64,000 bases of DNA from Xestospongia muta. Its lineage: Eukaryota > Porifera > Demospongiae > Haplosclerida > Petrosiidae. Each line of letters begins with the position of its first letter. Position 1 is the first letter of the stretch. The notes below the pieces were generated by a model. That model had not been told where the DNA came from and made no database searches. It saw nothing but the letters and a program-made list of their open reading frames with translations. This document shows, piece after piece, positions 1-12,954 of the stretch. The translations under genes were made by a program, and so were the position numbers. The stretch is from NCBI GenBank assembly GCA_963693285.1, contig OY848920.1, positions 2,431,135 through 2,495,134 on the forward strand, written 5' to 3'.

Positions 1-2100
1 GCAAACTCATAGCAATATGCAATCTTGTGTATGTTGAATATACAATATATGTAACTGCTAAAATTAAAGTAATGTGTCATTTCAATGTACAAAATTGCTA
101 TATAAGCTTCATAGTTATAATTTTAGCTCAATAATACAAGTATTGTGTTCATGAAGTTTAATTAAATGTTTTTTAAATTCTTATATCTTTGTTTGTACAT
201 ACATGACTATTGTAGTTTTACTGAAGCTAAAAAACCATATTGACAACTGGGCATTACTCTATATAATAAACTAAGTAGATTAAACATGCCTGTAAGGAGA
301 TCTAGAGGAGGAACTCTAGGGAGAACTAATAACATGGAACATGCCCACAGTTTCCATAACAAAAGTTTTATCAGGAATATCGATCAGATGTTACAACTGT
401 GAAGTTAAACAAAGGAAACTGGATAGTGGTCATATGTCTGATTACGTAACTTCATCATGTACAAAATCAATGAATTTCCATGTCTTATGTAGTTTTGGGT
501 GGCTATGATAGTGTTGACAACTGAATATGCCATTAGAGAAAACTACATAGATAAGACATGCTTGTAGGGGGAGGGAGAGCTTGAGAGAGCACTGATAACA
601 AATATTTTTAAAGTAAACTTTGAAAGGTTTTATGTTGGGATTATAAGTGAAATGATATAACTGTACCTTGATGTAGAAAATTAAGCAAAAAATGGGTAAG
701 TGGTCTTATGTGAGATAATAAGTAAACTGATCATGTACACCAACTGTTACAACTGTGATGTAGGAAATTAAACAAAAAAATAGAGAGTGGTCATCTCATC
801 ATGTACAACATCAATGAATTTCCATGTCTCTCGTAGTTTTAGGCAATTATGATAGAGTTTATGTCAGGATGATAACTGTACAGTGATGTAGAGAATTAAA
901 CAAACAAACTGTTGGAGTGGTCTTATGTCTGATAATGAGTAATCTTATCATGTGCAATATCAACTGCTACAACTGTGATGTAGGAAATTAAACTAAGAAA
1001 ACTGGAGAGTGGTCATATGTCTGATCTTGTTATGTACAATATCCTCATGCAAGATGACAGTCTAAGTAAACCCATAGTAATATGAAGTCTTGTAAATGTT
1101 GAAAATATGACATATGTAACTGCTAAAATAGAAATGCATCAAAGTGCTTAACCTCACTCATATTATGACTACCTGTACCAACCACTCCTTTTCTTATTAA
1201 AAACATTAAGGATATCTACGGATTTTTGTTTACTTTTAAACAACTGGTTATATTTATTAAAATAAAACTAAATGAGGTGAAAGGGACAGTTATTAAATGC
1301 TTAAATAAACCAGCTGTAATTGTTGTGATAGCTGTGAACACTACAAAACTATATAAACTATATTATCTATTGTGTGAAATCAATATAATAATAATGTCTA
1401 TAAACAATAATGTAAATATCTATTTAAATGACAAATTTGATAAAAGCTGATTTAATTTGAAGTTGACATTGAGGCAGCGATTGAATTAAAAATAATTGCT
1501 GTGCATGTGTATGTGTACATTGACTGTGTCGTATAAATGTAAAGCGTGTCATATAAATGAGAGTGATCATATATCTGATAATAAGTGATCTTATCATGTG
1601 CAATATCAACTGTTATAACTGTCGTGTAGGAAATTAAACTAAAAAAGCTGGAGAGTGGTCATGTGTCTGATTGGTCATGCATATGGACATTCTTACCTTT
1701 ATATATAGTGCTTTACACTACATACATATAATTGTAGTTCAATACTACAAGTATTGACAACTGGACACACCTTTAGAAAAACTAAAACCTAAGTAGATTA
1801 AATATGTTCTCAAAGGAGAACTGATAACATTGAACATACCCACATTTTCCATGAAAGAAGGTTTTATCAGGAATATAGATCAAATGTTACAATTGTTAAA
1901 CAAAGGAAACTGGATAGCAGTCATTTGTCTTATAATAATCTCTTCATGTACAACATCAATTAATTTTCATGTCTTTCATAGTTTTGGGTGGTTGTGATAG
2001 TGTAGGAAACTGGATATGTCCTTAGAAAAAGCTACATAGATAAAACATGATTGTAGGGGGAGGGAGAGCTTGAGAGAGCACTGACAAGAATATTTGTATG
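1..2100. repeat. Upstream repeat block, copy 1
   Basis: Non-coding AT-rich DNA before the first RCC1 gene. The first 300 bases match 5381-5680 closely, and the part next to the gene (about 1660-2100) matches 6170-6640. Inside it, short stretches such as an AACTGGAGAGTGGTCAT-like phrase recur several times (near 670, 780, 1000 and 1640), which suggests internal duplication. I see no supported gene; the short ORFs at 1226-1609 look like chance. Confidence 0.7.
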
Positions 2101-2111
2101 TTAGAAATTTT

Positions 2112-2236
2112 GCTATATATATATATATGCCTTCCTGTCATAGGTTCTAGTGTTGTAAGACGTTTTATAAGTTGCTGCAAGTAGCAAGTGATGATTATTC
2201 CTGCCTTAGTACTTACAGGACGTTATTTACTTTAAA
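2112..2236 (+). promoter_or_regulatory. Conserved 5' flank of RCC1 gene copy 1
   Basis: About 120 bases directly before the ATG are shared with 6645-6764 and, less closely, with 15730-15853. The shared part includes CTTCCTGT, TGTAAGACGTT, and a block ending in TGCCTTAGTAC shortly before the start codon. Because all three copies keep it, it is probably the core promoter and 5' UTR. A short TA run at about 2114-2128 sits at its upstream edge. Confidence 0.55.
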
Positions 2237-4667
2237 ATGGATTGTCAATCTTTGTATGTGTGGCCTATTCTTAGTGCCATTGATAAAGAATTAGTTGAAA
2301 AGGCCAAATATTTTGCTATTCTTGATGATGGATCAAATGCCATTTTAATCACAGATGACAAGGAAGCCTATGGTATTGGAGTAAATGGAGATCATGGACC
2401 TTTAGGCCTTGGGACTTCTGAGTCTTTTTTCTATGCTGCCAAGATTAAAATCTTTTCTGGTGAAGGTATCTACATAACATGCAAATTCATATATAATATT
2501 TTTTCAACAATATTTCATTTTAGAGATCATTTCGCTTGTTGGAGCTAACAATGGCCACATTGTTGCTCTAACCAAAGACTCCAAAATTTATGCCTGGGGC
2601 AATAACCAATACAAAATCATTGAAGATTCATCCAACGAATATATTTATGTACCTCAACATATACCAATTGATGGGAAAGTTGTAAAGGTTGCTGTTGGAG
2701 GTCGTCACAATTTGGCCATCACTTCTGATTACAAAGTTTATGCTTGGGGAGACAATAGTGATGGACAGCTTGGAACTGGTGATTATGTAAGCACTAGTAA
2801 GCCGATACAATCAGGAGTTGGAGAAATGGGTAAAAAATGCTCAAAATAAAATTGACAGAACTTTTTTTATTTATCTTACAGAGGATGCTGTTGCTGTTAT
2901 TGATATTGCTTGTGGTCTTGTCAACTCTTATTACATCACTAGTAAATATAAAGTTAGTCAGTCTAACATATACATCTAAAATAGTTATGCTTTGTTATAT
3001 TATAGCTTTATAGTGCTGGTGCAGGCTGTTATGGAGCTCTTGGAACAGGCAGTACTCACCCTTCATCAAATACAGTGAAAGTTGCCACAGATGAGTTTTA
3101 CGAAAAGGTAAATTGCAGATCCTATCATCATATATTGCTCTTAATTCTTTTATACAGGTTGTTGCAGGACGATATACTGTATATGCACTTACAAAGGATG
3201 ACAATACTCTGTTGTATGGATGGGGTCGCAATGATGAATGTCAACTTGGTATTAATAGTACCGATGATGAACTCACTCCTGTCAAAATAGGAGTGTGAGT
3301 TTTATCATTCAAGTTGTAAATCCTGTAAGATCAATGTATAAACAATTATTTTATAGGTTTGAAGATGTTGGTGCTCATTTTGATTGTGACATGGCTGCTG
3401 GTCTTTCTAGTGGAACTGTAAGTCTGTATTATAGCTATAACTAATTCCATGTTGATAAATTGCTTCAACTGTTTTATAAGTTGAATTATTTATATAGGTT
3501 TATGTGTGGGGAAAAACTCATTTTGGAAACGTTAGTACACCAAAGAAAACTCCTGTTGAGGTTCTTGATGATGCATTTATTATTTATATTACTAGCCGGA
3601 CATTTTGTTTGCATATTGTGGGTATGTCAAACTATTATATATACATATATATGTGTGTGTGTGTGTGTATATACAAGCTATTATAATTTAATTAACAGGT
3701 CGTGACGAACCAGATATAGATATCATGATATATGTTGGAGGCTTTACTGGTCCATGTTTTAGTGTTTCTTGGTCTGCTTTGGAAAGGAATAGTTATTTCT
3801 TTAGAAGTTTGATAAAATCAGGCCAAATCACAAAAGAAACACAGTTAGTAATTGATTGTTAATCAATAATTATTAAAAGATCACCCATTGTCTTTTGCTT
3901 TATTCAGGCACTATGTGATACTTGGTTTCTCAGAAAAAGTTATAAATTGTTATGTTTATTATATACGAACTGGAAATCTTCCTCAAGACATAACTGACGA
4001 AATTTTATTTGGTAAATATATTAATAACATTTAAAGTAATTTAGTACAATCATCTTATTAGGTCTTTATAATCTGGCTATACAATACCGAGAAATGGGTC
4101 TGATCCATTTTTTGATTGTAAAAATTGGAATGAAACCACCATTGCCCCCAGAGACACTGACTATCAAAAATGTGTGTTTCGTTTATCAAAATGCTTTAAA
4201 AGAAGGAAGAGATGTAAGCAGATTCTGAAGGATTCAATGTTAACTTTATTGTTGTTTTCTTACTTTAGAACATTCGTAAATTGTGCATTGATTTTATTCT
4301 GGAGAACGTATTCCCAGTAATCTTCACAACAAATGAATTTCTTTATGAAATTGAATGCAATTCTATGCGCCACATCATGCAAGACTTAGCTATGTACTAT
4401 CAGTCTCTTCAGGTGCAACTTACTAATGCTCGTACAGGAGATGGAAGTCAACATGTTCTTACCTCTTATCCACCTAGTCTAGTTCAGACCTCTTCTGAGG
4501 AAATTGGTACGATAATGACTTCCTGTAGAGGTGGTGATGTCACTTCACTTGTTAATTTTAACACTCAACTGGAGACTAAAATAGAGATGGAGGTCAAGGC
4601 TGTACCCACTACTCCAACGTGCATTACTCTCCTTCCACCATGCATACAACATTACTCCATTATGTGA
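2237..4667 (+). CDS. RCC1-repeat protein with C-terminal BTB/BACK-like region (copy 1)
   Basis: Eleven exons join in one frame to 609 codons: 2237-2465, 2524-2829, 2882-2952, 3006-3107, 3158-3294, 3357-3417, 3498-3621, 3699-3843, 3908-4011, 4062-4213, 4269-4667. The first ~345 residues hold RCC1 beta-propeller repeats, seen as recurring phrases such as KIYAWGNN, KVYAWGDNSDGQLGTGDY, LLYGWGRNDECQLGI and VYVWGKTHFGN. The next ~100 residues resemble a BTB/POZ domain (YFFRSLIKSG, YYIRTGNLP, LYNLAIQYREMG), followed by a BACK-like helical stretch and a low-complexity tail. This order matches RCBTB-type proteins, which are usually substrate adaptors of cullin-3 ligases; that role is inferred here. 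The ATG is supported by its conservation in the other two copies. Confidence 0.85.
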
Positions 4668-5007
4668 GTAGTAATGTTCTTTGAAAAAGAAAAAAATTAA
4701 CTTTTGTCATATTGTGCAAGTACATACCTTTGTTGGTTGCCGTCCATCACACAGTTCATGAAATTACACTATATATAAGCAAAGATAAGCTGGTTAACCC
4801 TTTATCACAGTATATCAGCACGTACCTTCATTGGTTGCCACGTCGTTACGCTGAATCAGCAAATTTCGAGTACTTGTTTAACATTATCCACTTAGACCAA
4901 CTTACTGGTCTACCAACTTCAGGTATTTCTCTGAACGAACACTATATGCACAGACTACCAGACCTTTCCTACCCACAGAGGGGAGGGACTGTCAACGGGA
5001 GACTATG
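4668..5007. other. 340-bp insertion in the 3' flank of RCC1 copy 1
   Basis: The 3' flanks of copies 1 and 3 align from about 5008 and 18500 onward, but copy 1 has this extra stretch between its stop codon and the shared flank. It is less AT-rich than its surroundings and holds an open frame (4712-5008, 98 codons) I do not recognise. It may be a small mobile insertion or a captured exon. Confidence 0.4.
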
Positions 5008-6640
5008 ATAGAGCTGTTGTTCATTTCTGCTCATGAATTATCATTTGTGTAGTGTGACATATTTACATAATTCACAAATCAATTCTCCCTTTAATAATTT
5101 TGCTGAACTTTAATAAAGAGCTTTTAAATTCAATATTATAGTAAAGTATTATATAATCTATTTTTGTAGAATGATATATGCCATTAGAGAAAATTAAATA
5201 GATAAAACATGCTTGTATATAGGGAGGGAGACCTTGAGGGAGCACTGATAACATGGGCACATCCAAGGTTTTTTTTGAAATATAGGTTAACTATTACAAC
5301 TGTAATATAGGCAATTAAACAAAAAAGGAGAGTGGTCATGTGTCTAATCTGGTCATGTACTCATGGAAAGTGAGAATCTGAGCAAACTCATAGCAATATG
5401 CAATCTTGTGTATGTTGAATATACAATATATACAACTGCTAAAATTAAAGTAATATGTCATTTTAATGTACAAAAATGCTATATAAGCTTCATAATTATA
5501 ATTTTAGCTCAATAATACAAATATTGCGTTAATGAAGTTTAATAAATGTCTTTTAATTTCTTTTATCTTTGTTCATACATACATGACTATTATAGTTTTA
5601 CTGCAGCTATACCATATTGACAACTGGGCACACCTCTAGAAAAAACTAGGTAGACTAACATGCCTGTAAGGAGATCTAGAGTAGGACGTCTAGGGAGAAC
5701 TAATAACATGGAACATGCCCACAACTTCCATAACAAAAGGTTTTATCAGGAATATAGATCAGATGTTACAACTGTGAAGTTAAACAAGGAAACTGGATAG
5801 TGGTCGTATGTCTGATTAAGTAATTTCATCATGTACAACATGAATGAATTTTCATGTCTTACATAGTTTATGATGGTTATGATAGTGTTGACATCTGGAT
5901 ATGCCCTTAGAGACAACTATATGATAAAACATGCATGCTTGTACGGAGAGGGAGAGCTTGAGAGAGCATCGATAACTAGTATATGGAATATGCCCACACT
6001 CTCCTTGAAATATTTTATGTCAGGATTATAAGTCAAGTAATGTAACTGTACAGTGATGTAGGAAATTAAGCAAAAAAACTGGTGGAGTTGTCTTATATCT
6101 GATAATAAGTAATCTGATCATGTGCAATATCAACTGTTATAACTGTCGTGTAAATTAAACTAAAAAACTGGAGAGTGGTCATATGTTTGATTGGTCATGC
6201 ATATGGACATTCTTACCTTTATATATAGTGCTTTACACTACATAAATATAATTGTAGTTCAATACTACAAGTATTGACAACTGGAAACACCTTTTGAAAA
6301 ACTAAAACTTAAGTAGATTAAATATGTTCTCGAAGGAGAACTGATAACATGGAACATACCCACATTTTCCATGAAAGAAGGTTTTATCAGGATTATAGAT
6401 CAGATGTTACAATTGTTAAACAAAGGAAACTGGATAGCAGTCATTTGTCTTATAATAATCTCTTCATGTACAAAATCAATAAATTTTCATGTCTTTCATA
6501 GTTTTGGGTGGTTATGATTGTGTTGGAAACTGGATATGGCCTTAAAAAAAGCTACATAGATAAAACATGATAGTAGAAGGAGGGAGAGGTTGAGAGAGCA
6601 CTGACAAGAAGTATATGGAATATATGTATGTTAGAAATTT
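5008..6640. repeat. 3' flank of copy 1 and duplicated upstream block, copy 2
   Basis: From 5008 to about 5150 the DNA matches the 3' flank of copy 3 at 18500-18650. From 5381 it matches the start of the window, then the pre-gene block at 1660-2100, in the same order but about 850 bases shorter overall. This marks the junction of a tandem segmental duplication. No coding region is supported. Confidence 0.7.
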
Positions 6641-6764
6641 TGCTATATATACATATGCCTTCCTGTCATAGGTTCTAGTGCTGTAAGACGTTTTATAAGT
6701 TGCTGCAAGTAGCAAGTGATGATTATTCCTGCCTTAGTATTTACAGGACGTTATTTACTTTAAA

Positions 6765-8163
6765 ATGGCTTGTGATTCTTTGTGTGTGTGGCCTATTCTT
6801 AGTGCCATAGACAGAGAATTAGTTAAAAAGGCCAAATATTTTACTATTCTTGATGATGGATCAAATGCCATTTTAATCACAGATGACAAGGAAGCCTACG
6901 GTATTGGAGTAAATGGAGATCATGGACCTCTAGGACTTGGAACTTCTGAGTCTTTTTTCTATGCTACCAAGATTAAAATCTTTTCTGGTGAAGGTATCTA
7001 CATAACATGCAAATTCATATATAATATTTTTTCAACACTATTTCATTTTAGAGATCATTTCGCTTGTTGGAGCTAACAATGGCCACATTGTTGCTCTAAC
7101 CAAAGACTCCAAAATTTATGCCTGGGGCAATAACCAATACAAAATCATTGAAGATTCATCCAGCGAATATATTTACGTACCTCAACATATACCAATTGAT
7201 GGGAAAGTTAAAAAGGTTGCTGTTGGAGGTCGTCACAATTTGGCCATCACTTCTGATTGCAAAGTTTATGCTTGGGGAGACAATAGTGATGGACAACTTG
7301 GAATTGGTAATTATGTAAGCAGCAGTAAGCCGATACGATCAGGAGTTGGAGAAATGGGTAAAAAATGCTCAAAATAAAATTGACAGAACTTTTTTTATTT
7401 ATCTTACAGAGGATGCTGTTGCTGTTATTGATATTGCTTGTGGTTTTGTCAACTCTTATTACATCACTAGTAAATATAAAGTTAGTCAGTCTAACATATA
7501 CATCTAAAATAGTTATGCTTAGTTATATTATAGCTTTATAGTGCTGGTGCAGGCTCATATGGAGCTCTTGGTACAGGGAGTTCTCAGTCTTCATCAAATA
7601 CTGTTGAAGTTGCCACAGATGAGTTTTACAAGAAGGTAAATTGCAGACCATATCATCATATATTGGTCTTAATTCTTTTATACAGGTTGTTGCAGGACGT
7701 TATACTGTATATGCACTTACAAAGGATGACAATACTCTGTTGTATGGATGGGGTCGCAATGATGAATGTCAACTTGGTATTAATAGTACTGATGATGAAC
7801 TCACTCCTGTCAAAATAGGAGTGTGAGTTTTATCATTCAAGTTGTAAACCCTGTAAGATCAACGTATAAACTCTTCTTTTACAGATTTCAAGATGTTGCC
7901 ACTCATTTTGATTGTAATATGGCTGCTGGTCTTGCTAGTGGAACTGTAAGTCTGTATTATAGATAAACTCTTAATTCCATGTTGATAATTTGTTTCAACT
8001 GTTATATAAGTTGAATTATTTATATAGGTTTATGTGTGGGGAAAAACTCGTTTTGGAAAAGTTAGTACACCAAAGAAAACTTCTGTTGATGTTCTTGATG
8101 ATGCATTTATAATTTATATAACCAGTCGGACTTTTCGTTTGCATGTCCTGGGTACGTTAAGTC

Positions 8164-8194
<31 letters not shown>

Positions 8195-8326
8195 CAAGCG
8201 TTCTTGTTATATCAGGCATTATTACTTCCTACTCTAATAATTGAATTAACAGGTCCTGAACAAGATATAGAATATAATTTTTTTGAGAAAATAGAGTCAT
8301 TATATCTAATTAGACCATACACTTAG
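6765..8326 (+). CDS. RCC1-repeat protein lacking the BTB part (copy 2, truncated)
   Basis: Seven exons have the same lengths as in copies 1 and 3 (6765-6993, 7052-7357, 7410-7480, 7534-7635, 7686-7822, 7885-7945, 8028-8151). A short eighth exon, 8253-8326, then runs into a stop, giving 367 codons. The RCC1 repeats are intact (KIYAWGNN, LLYGWGRNDECQLGI, VYVWGKTRFGK). After PEQDIEYNF the sequence leaves the homology to the BTB exons and, by about 8400, joins DNA homologous to the region before the Death gene at 20160. A deletion therefore removed the BTB/BACK exons and the intergenic space. The product could still fold as a propeller, or the gene may be decaying. Confidence 0.7.
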
Positions 8327-8461
8327 TAGTCTAACTGAATTGTGACAGTAAGGGAATTTCTGATCTAAAGTTGTCAGTTTAAACATATTATAAAGACTGT
8401 ATATACTCTATTAACTAGATAGCTAAGACAAGATTAAATTTTTATCTATGCTCACTTAGTC

Positions 8462-9535
8462 ATGAATAATGTTGCTCTTTGGTGCCACACCCATATTTCA
8501 GCAATTGCCAAAGGTGGAGATTTGTCTTCTAAATACATTTTTGGAGTAAAACCAATTCTCTGTGAATTGTGCAAAAATGTCAGAGTTGGCAAAAAGTGGA
8601 TCAACTTTGGTCTACTTCTAAATTTAAATGTTTATAGTCATAAATAAATTAATGTCATAGTCATAAATAATGACCTTAATAACATAAATTTATCTAAACA
8701 TGTCAGTTATGTTAAAGCTATAATGACCTTTGAATTGTGGCTAAAACTTTGAGATGTATTTAAGTATAAATAATGTGTGTGTGTGTGTGTGTGTATTACA
8801 TATAATATGTCTGATGGGTGTTTTGGCTACAATGACATTTTTTTATTAAATTTGTATAATATTATAGACACAGTGTCTAAGAGACAATCAATTCCTAATG
8901 AATGTACAGTTATTAATGAAGTCACTGCTCCTAATGAATGCACAACCTCTATTGAAGATGCAACTTCTAATGAAGGTATAGCTTCTATTAAAGGTCCAAC
9001 TCCTTATTAGCTAAATTAGTCAATGTATATTTTTTATTAATAAAATAGTATATATGCAATTGTAATTAGTGTTTACTGTATCTGATATAAATGTTAGCGT
9101 TGCTCGAGGTATGATGCTGTGCAATATAATTATAGTAATGTTTATTAAAAGTAATTAGTAGACATCCTATTACATCAGGGATTGATAATAAAGGTCTTTC
9201 TAGAAGTGAGAATATTAAAATAAAACATACAATATAATATACTTTGATCATACATGAAATTGTTATTTCTTTATAATTAGAGGATACTTATGGTATATGC
9301 TGTTTGTGTTGCCGTACCCATTGTAATGGTAGTTCTAGGTAAGAGATTTATCCTTATGGTAATCTCTTATTGAAATGATATTTTATTATACAAATAATAA
9401 TAAATGTATTTTTCTCCTTTAATACTAGGATCTGTTTATTATAACAAGTGCACCAATAAAAATAAGATATCAATATTTCTAATTGTTTTTTTTGTGTTAG
9501 TCTCCTACAACAACTTATAAGGTGTTTTTAAAGTT
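8462..9535 (+). pseudogene. Decayed Death-domain/TMEM272-like gene
   Basis: This is a broken relative of the gene at 20221-21801. The first exon begins the same way (MNNVALW, then ISA.A.GGDLS) but hits a stop at 8645-8647 where the intact copy continues through the Death domain; later Death sequence is recognisable but frameless. The repeat exon (about 8867-9010, NE-x-T units) ends in a TAG instead of a splice donor. Fragments of the next short exons follow near 9068 and 9160, the first membrane helix is at about 9282-9340, and the last exon starts at about 9429 and loses frame within 100 bases. Confidence 0.75.
8773..8796. repeat. TG microsatellite
   Basis: A run of TG dinucleotides inside the decayed Death gene, at the place where the intact copy has a long TA run. 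Confidence 0.8.
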
Positions 9536-9539
9536 ATTA

Positions 9540-10127
9540 TCAAGATGCTATTTTTTTATTAAGCCACATCCAAAAATTCAAAACATTAAAATTTAAAACA
9601 TCACACTGAAGTAAATAGTTTTTTGAGCTTTGCTATTAGTAATTATAATTAAGCAAAGAAGTTAACATCTTTCTATTAGAGAATTAGTTTGCATGTGCTT
9701 TCCTTAATAGAATGTGATAGGGTATTTCCCCAGGACAAATTAGACACTTAATAATAACTTTTACACTAAATACACAATACAAATATTATCAGAGTTTGTT
9801 GAAGATGTACCTACAGTGAATGGAACTGTAACTATAGGGCCTACATTGCATTAATGAAAGTATGGTAATACAGATCTTGGCATGAAATGACACGTTGTTT
9901 TGTAAGTACATGTATTTATATCACATCCAATTATATATTCACTGAGTGTATATTTTGTACATTCTGATTGCTTGAGTTTGATTGAGAAAACTGCTAAAAG
10001 GCAGTAAATTGTAGCCAGGGCGTTTCATCCTTTTGCATTAAAAATCATTATTATGATGATACATTTTATTGTATGAAGGTTGAGTAGCCATATTTAGTAA
10101 ACTGTTACTACTTTCTTCATATCTTCA
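9540..10127. other. Intergenic, no gene seen
   Basis: AT-rich DNA between the decayed Death gene and the retrotransposon remnant. I see no open frame, RNA gene or clear repeat. Confidence 0.5.
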
Positions 10128-10199
10128 TATATAGTATGTCCATATGACTGTTAACATAATTGATTTGACTTTGTTACCAACTGTAAATTTGGAGCTCAC

Positions 10200-10560
10200 T
10201 TGGACAATGCTCTACGTGACCACTTCGTTTGTGGTCTTAATAATGAAGCGATACAAAAGAGGCTATTACTTGAGAAGGACATCACCATGTCCAAGGCTGT
10301 CGACTTGTCCCTGAGCCTGCAAAGTGCAGATGAAATGTCCCAGGCCATACATCCTGGCAAATTGTCTGATGGTAGAGTTGGAGTACTGAAGGCCTCCTCA
10401 CAACAGCCGTGTTACCGTTGATGCAAAAAAGGCATGCTCCCAGTCATTGTATATTTAAACATGCTACTTTTCATTCATGTAACAAAGTAGGTCACATTAC
10501 TCCTGCTTGCACGAGACAGAAGGAAGGATCTCGGGGGAGACCCTAGGGACACAGTGGTGT
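10200..10560 (+). pseudogene. Gag C-terminus with zinc knuckle (retrotransposon remnant)
   Basis: An open frame of 73 codons carries a gag-like helical part (LRDHFVCGLNNEAIQKRLL) and ends just after CYR, the start of a CCHC zinc knuckle. The rest of the knuckle and a second one can be followed in another frame up to about 10520. The N-terminal gag is absent, so this is a deletion product. Confidence 0.7.
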
Positions 10561-10639
10561 GAAACTTAAGAGAGATACAAAATGGCTACAAACTAATGAA
10601 ATAGATGACTCTGAATAATTATTATGTAACGTCTCTAGT

Positions 10640-10920
10640 CAATCCAGTCCTCCAGTTCTTATTGATCTACAATTAAATGGGAAGAACTTAGTCATGGAAC
10701 TGGATACTGGGGCTGCTATGTCATTAATCTCTCAGTCTACTTATGACAAATTATTCTCAAATGTCAAGCTACGCCCTTCAGACATTATACTACGAACATA
10801 CACATTTCAAGCGATTATCGTCATAGGACAATTTGATGTTGATGTCATCTAGGAAGATCAGAAACGTAAGCTCAGTCTTCTTGTGATAAAAGGTCTGGAC
10901 CCAGTCTGATTGGACGGAAT
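10640..10920 (+). pseudogene. Retroviral-type aspartic protease remnant
   Basis: The LDTGAAMSLIS motif, with the catalytic DTG, is visible at about 10698-10735, and the downstream strand pattern is consistent with a Ty3/gypsy protease. Two in-frame stops interrupt the distal part. Confidence 0.65.
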
Positions 10921-10923
10921 TGG

Positions 10924-11740
10924 ATGTCTCATCTTCACTTTAATTGGAGTTCTATTAAACTTACTCGCACTTCAAATAATCAAATGGAGCGAGATTTATT
11001 AATTAGTAAATATCCTTCAGTTTTTGATGACAAGTTAGGTACTATGAAGACTTTCTCAGCTAAATTGGATCTCATACCTGGCTCAAACCCCAAGTTTTTC
11101 AGGCCAAGGCCCGTGCCTTTTGCCCTGAGGGAAAATTTTGAACAAGAGTTACAGCGATTGGAAGATGCCAGCATCATAACCAAAGTTAGCTATAGTAGTT
11201 GGGCAGCACTGGTTGTTGCTGTTCCAAAAAAAGATGGCAAACTGAGAATTTGTGGTGACTACAAAGTGACTATAAATCCCTGTCTTGAGATTGATAAGCA
11301 TCCCTTACCTAAGCCAGATGATCTGTTTGCTACACTCTCTGGTGGTAAAATATTCTCGAAAGTTGATTTATCACAAGAATTTCAACAGATGACATTACAT
11401 GTAGATAGTAGACACCTAATAACAATTAATACTCATCGTGGGTTGTATCAGTACAATAGGCTTCCCTTTGGGGTTGCCTCAGCACCTGCATTATTTCAAC
11501 GTGCTATGGATACCTTACTGCAAGGAATCCCTAATGCGCTCTGTTATATTGACGATATTTTGGTGACTGGATCTACCTTAATGCAGCACATGGAGAAGAA
11601 GTGTTGAAGAGACTGGCCAATGAAGGAATCACAGTGAAATACAGTAAGTGTGAATTTTTAACTAATCAAGTAGAGTACTTGGGTTATGTGATAGATGAAA
11701 AAAGGTTGCATTCCTCAGATAAAAAGCTTTAAGCTATTCT
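10924..11740 (+). pseudogene. Ty3/gypsy reverse transcriptase, frameshifted
   Basis: The 227-codon frame holds the main polymerase motifs: KKDGKLRICGDY, FSKVDLSQ, LPFGVASAPALFQ and the catalytic YIDDILVTG at about 11545-11570. The DD of that motif is intact. A frameshift follows at about 11606, and the thumb sequence continues in another frame to a stop near 11730, so the enzyme cannot be made as one chain. Confidence 0.85.
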
Positions 11741-11783
11741 CGATGCCCCAGTACCACAAAATACAAAACAGTTACGATCCCTG

Positions 11784-12890
11784 TTGGGATTAGTCAACTA
11801 TTATCGTAAATTCGTGTCTAATTTGGCTTCAGTTCTACACCCATTTAATCAATTGTTAAGACTAGATACTAAATGGAATTGGACTACTGCACATGACCAA
11901 GCTCTAACCACTGTCAAGAAAAAGTTAGTATCCAATCGATTACTTGTGCATTATGACAGTCAACTTCCCTTAAGTTTAGCTACTGATTCCTGTGCCTATG
12001 GTGTGGGTACAGTTATTTCACATTCATTCCCTGATGGTTCAGAAAAACCAATTGCTTTTGCATCCCGCACCCTCACTGAAAAAAATTATCCTCAAATTGA
12101 GAAAGAGGCCTTATCTCTAGTTTTTGGTGTAAAAAAATCCCATCAATATTTATATGGACGTAAATTCTCCCTCATAACAGACCATAAACCCTTGTCTACT
12201 ATTTTGAGTCCTAATAAGGATATCCCATCCTTAGCTGCAGCTAGAATGCAGTGCTGGGCCTTACTTCTTTTGGCCTACACTTATGACATCTCCTATAGAC
12301 CAACTAAATTACATGCCAATGCTGATGCCTTGTCAAGGTTACCTTTGTCCACTAATGAGAAAATTGAGGGTGTCTGTTTTGATAGTATTTTTAATTTGTG
12401 TCAATTAGAAGCCTTACCTTTGACTTCTAAACAACTGGCTTTAGCCACGTCTACTGACAGTATTTTGTCTAAAGTGTTCAGATATACCCAAACTGGTTGG
12501 CCTAGCAGTGTACCTCATGAGCTTAAACCTTACTTTAATCGTAAACATGAACTGACTATTGAAGGAAACTGTGTTATGTGGTATATCCGTGTACTTGTGC
12601 CAATCAAATACAGAAGTAAAGTGTTAAATGAATTACACCAAGATCATCCAGGTATTAGCCAAATGAAAGTTATTGCGAGAAGCCATTTATCGTGGCCAGG
12701 AGTAGATTCTGATATAGAAACCTTAGTAAAATCATGTGTGCTTTGTCTATTTGTCAAGCCGTCTCCTCCTAAATCATTATTAAATCCATGGTTGTGGCCT
12801 GCTAAGCCTTGGGTTAGAATCCATGTGGACTTTGCTGGCCCACTGTATGATAAAACTTATTTTATTATAGTTGATGCACATTCCAAATAG
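11784..12890 (+). pseudogene. RNase H and integrase N-terminal part of Ty3/gypsy pol
   Basis: A 368-codon frame begins at the RT/RNase H connection (VNYYRKFVSNL). It contains RNase H motifs (LATDSCAYGVG, EKEALSLVFGVKK, TDHKPL, HANADALSRLP), then the HHCC zinc-binding start of integrase (HPGISQMK and C-x2-C near 12740) and the first catalytic strand (VDFAGP). It stops at 12888-12890 inside the integrase core. Confidence 0.8.
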
Positions 12891-12954
12891 CCAGAAGTCT
12901 TTGAAATAACCTCAACCAATACTTCAAAGACAACTGACATATTAAGACAAGTGT

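Noticed and set aside
1226..1609. Short frames on both strands upstream of RCC1 copy 1
   Set aside because: AT-rich, low-complexity translations, not conserved in the duplicated block at 5381-6764.
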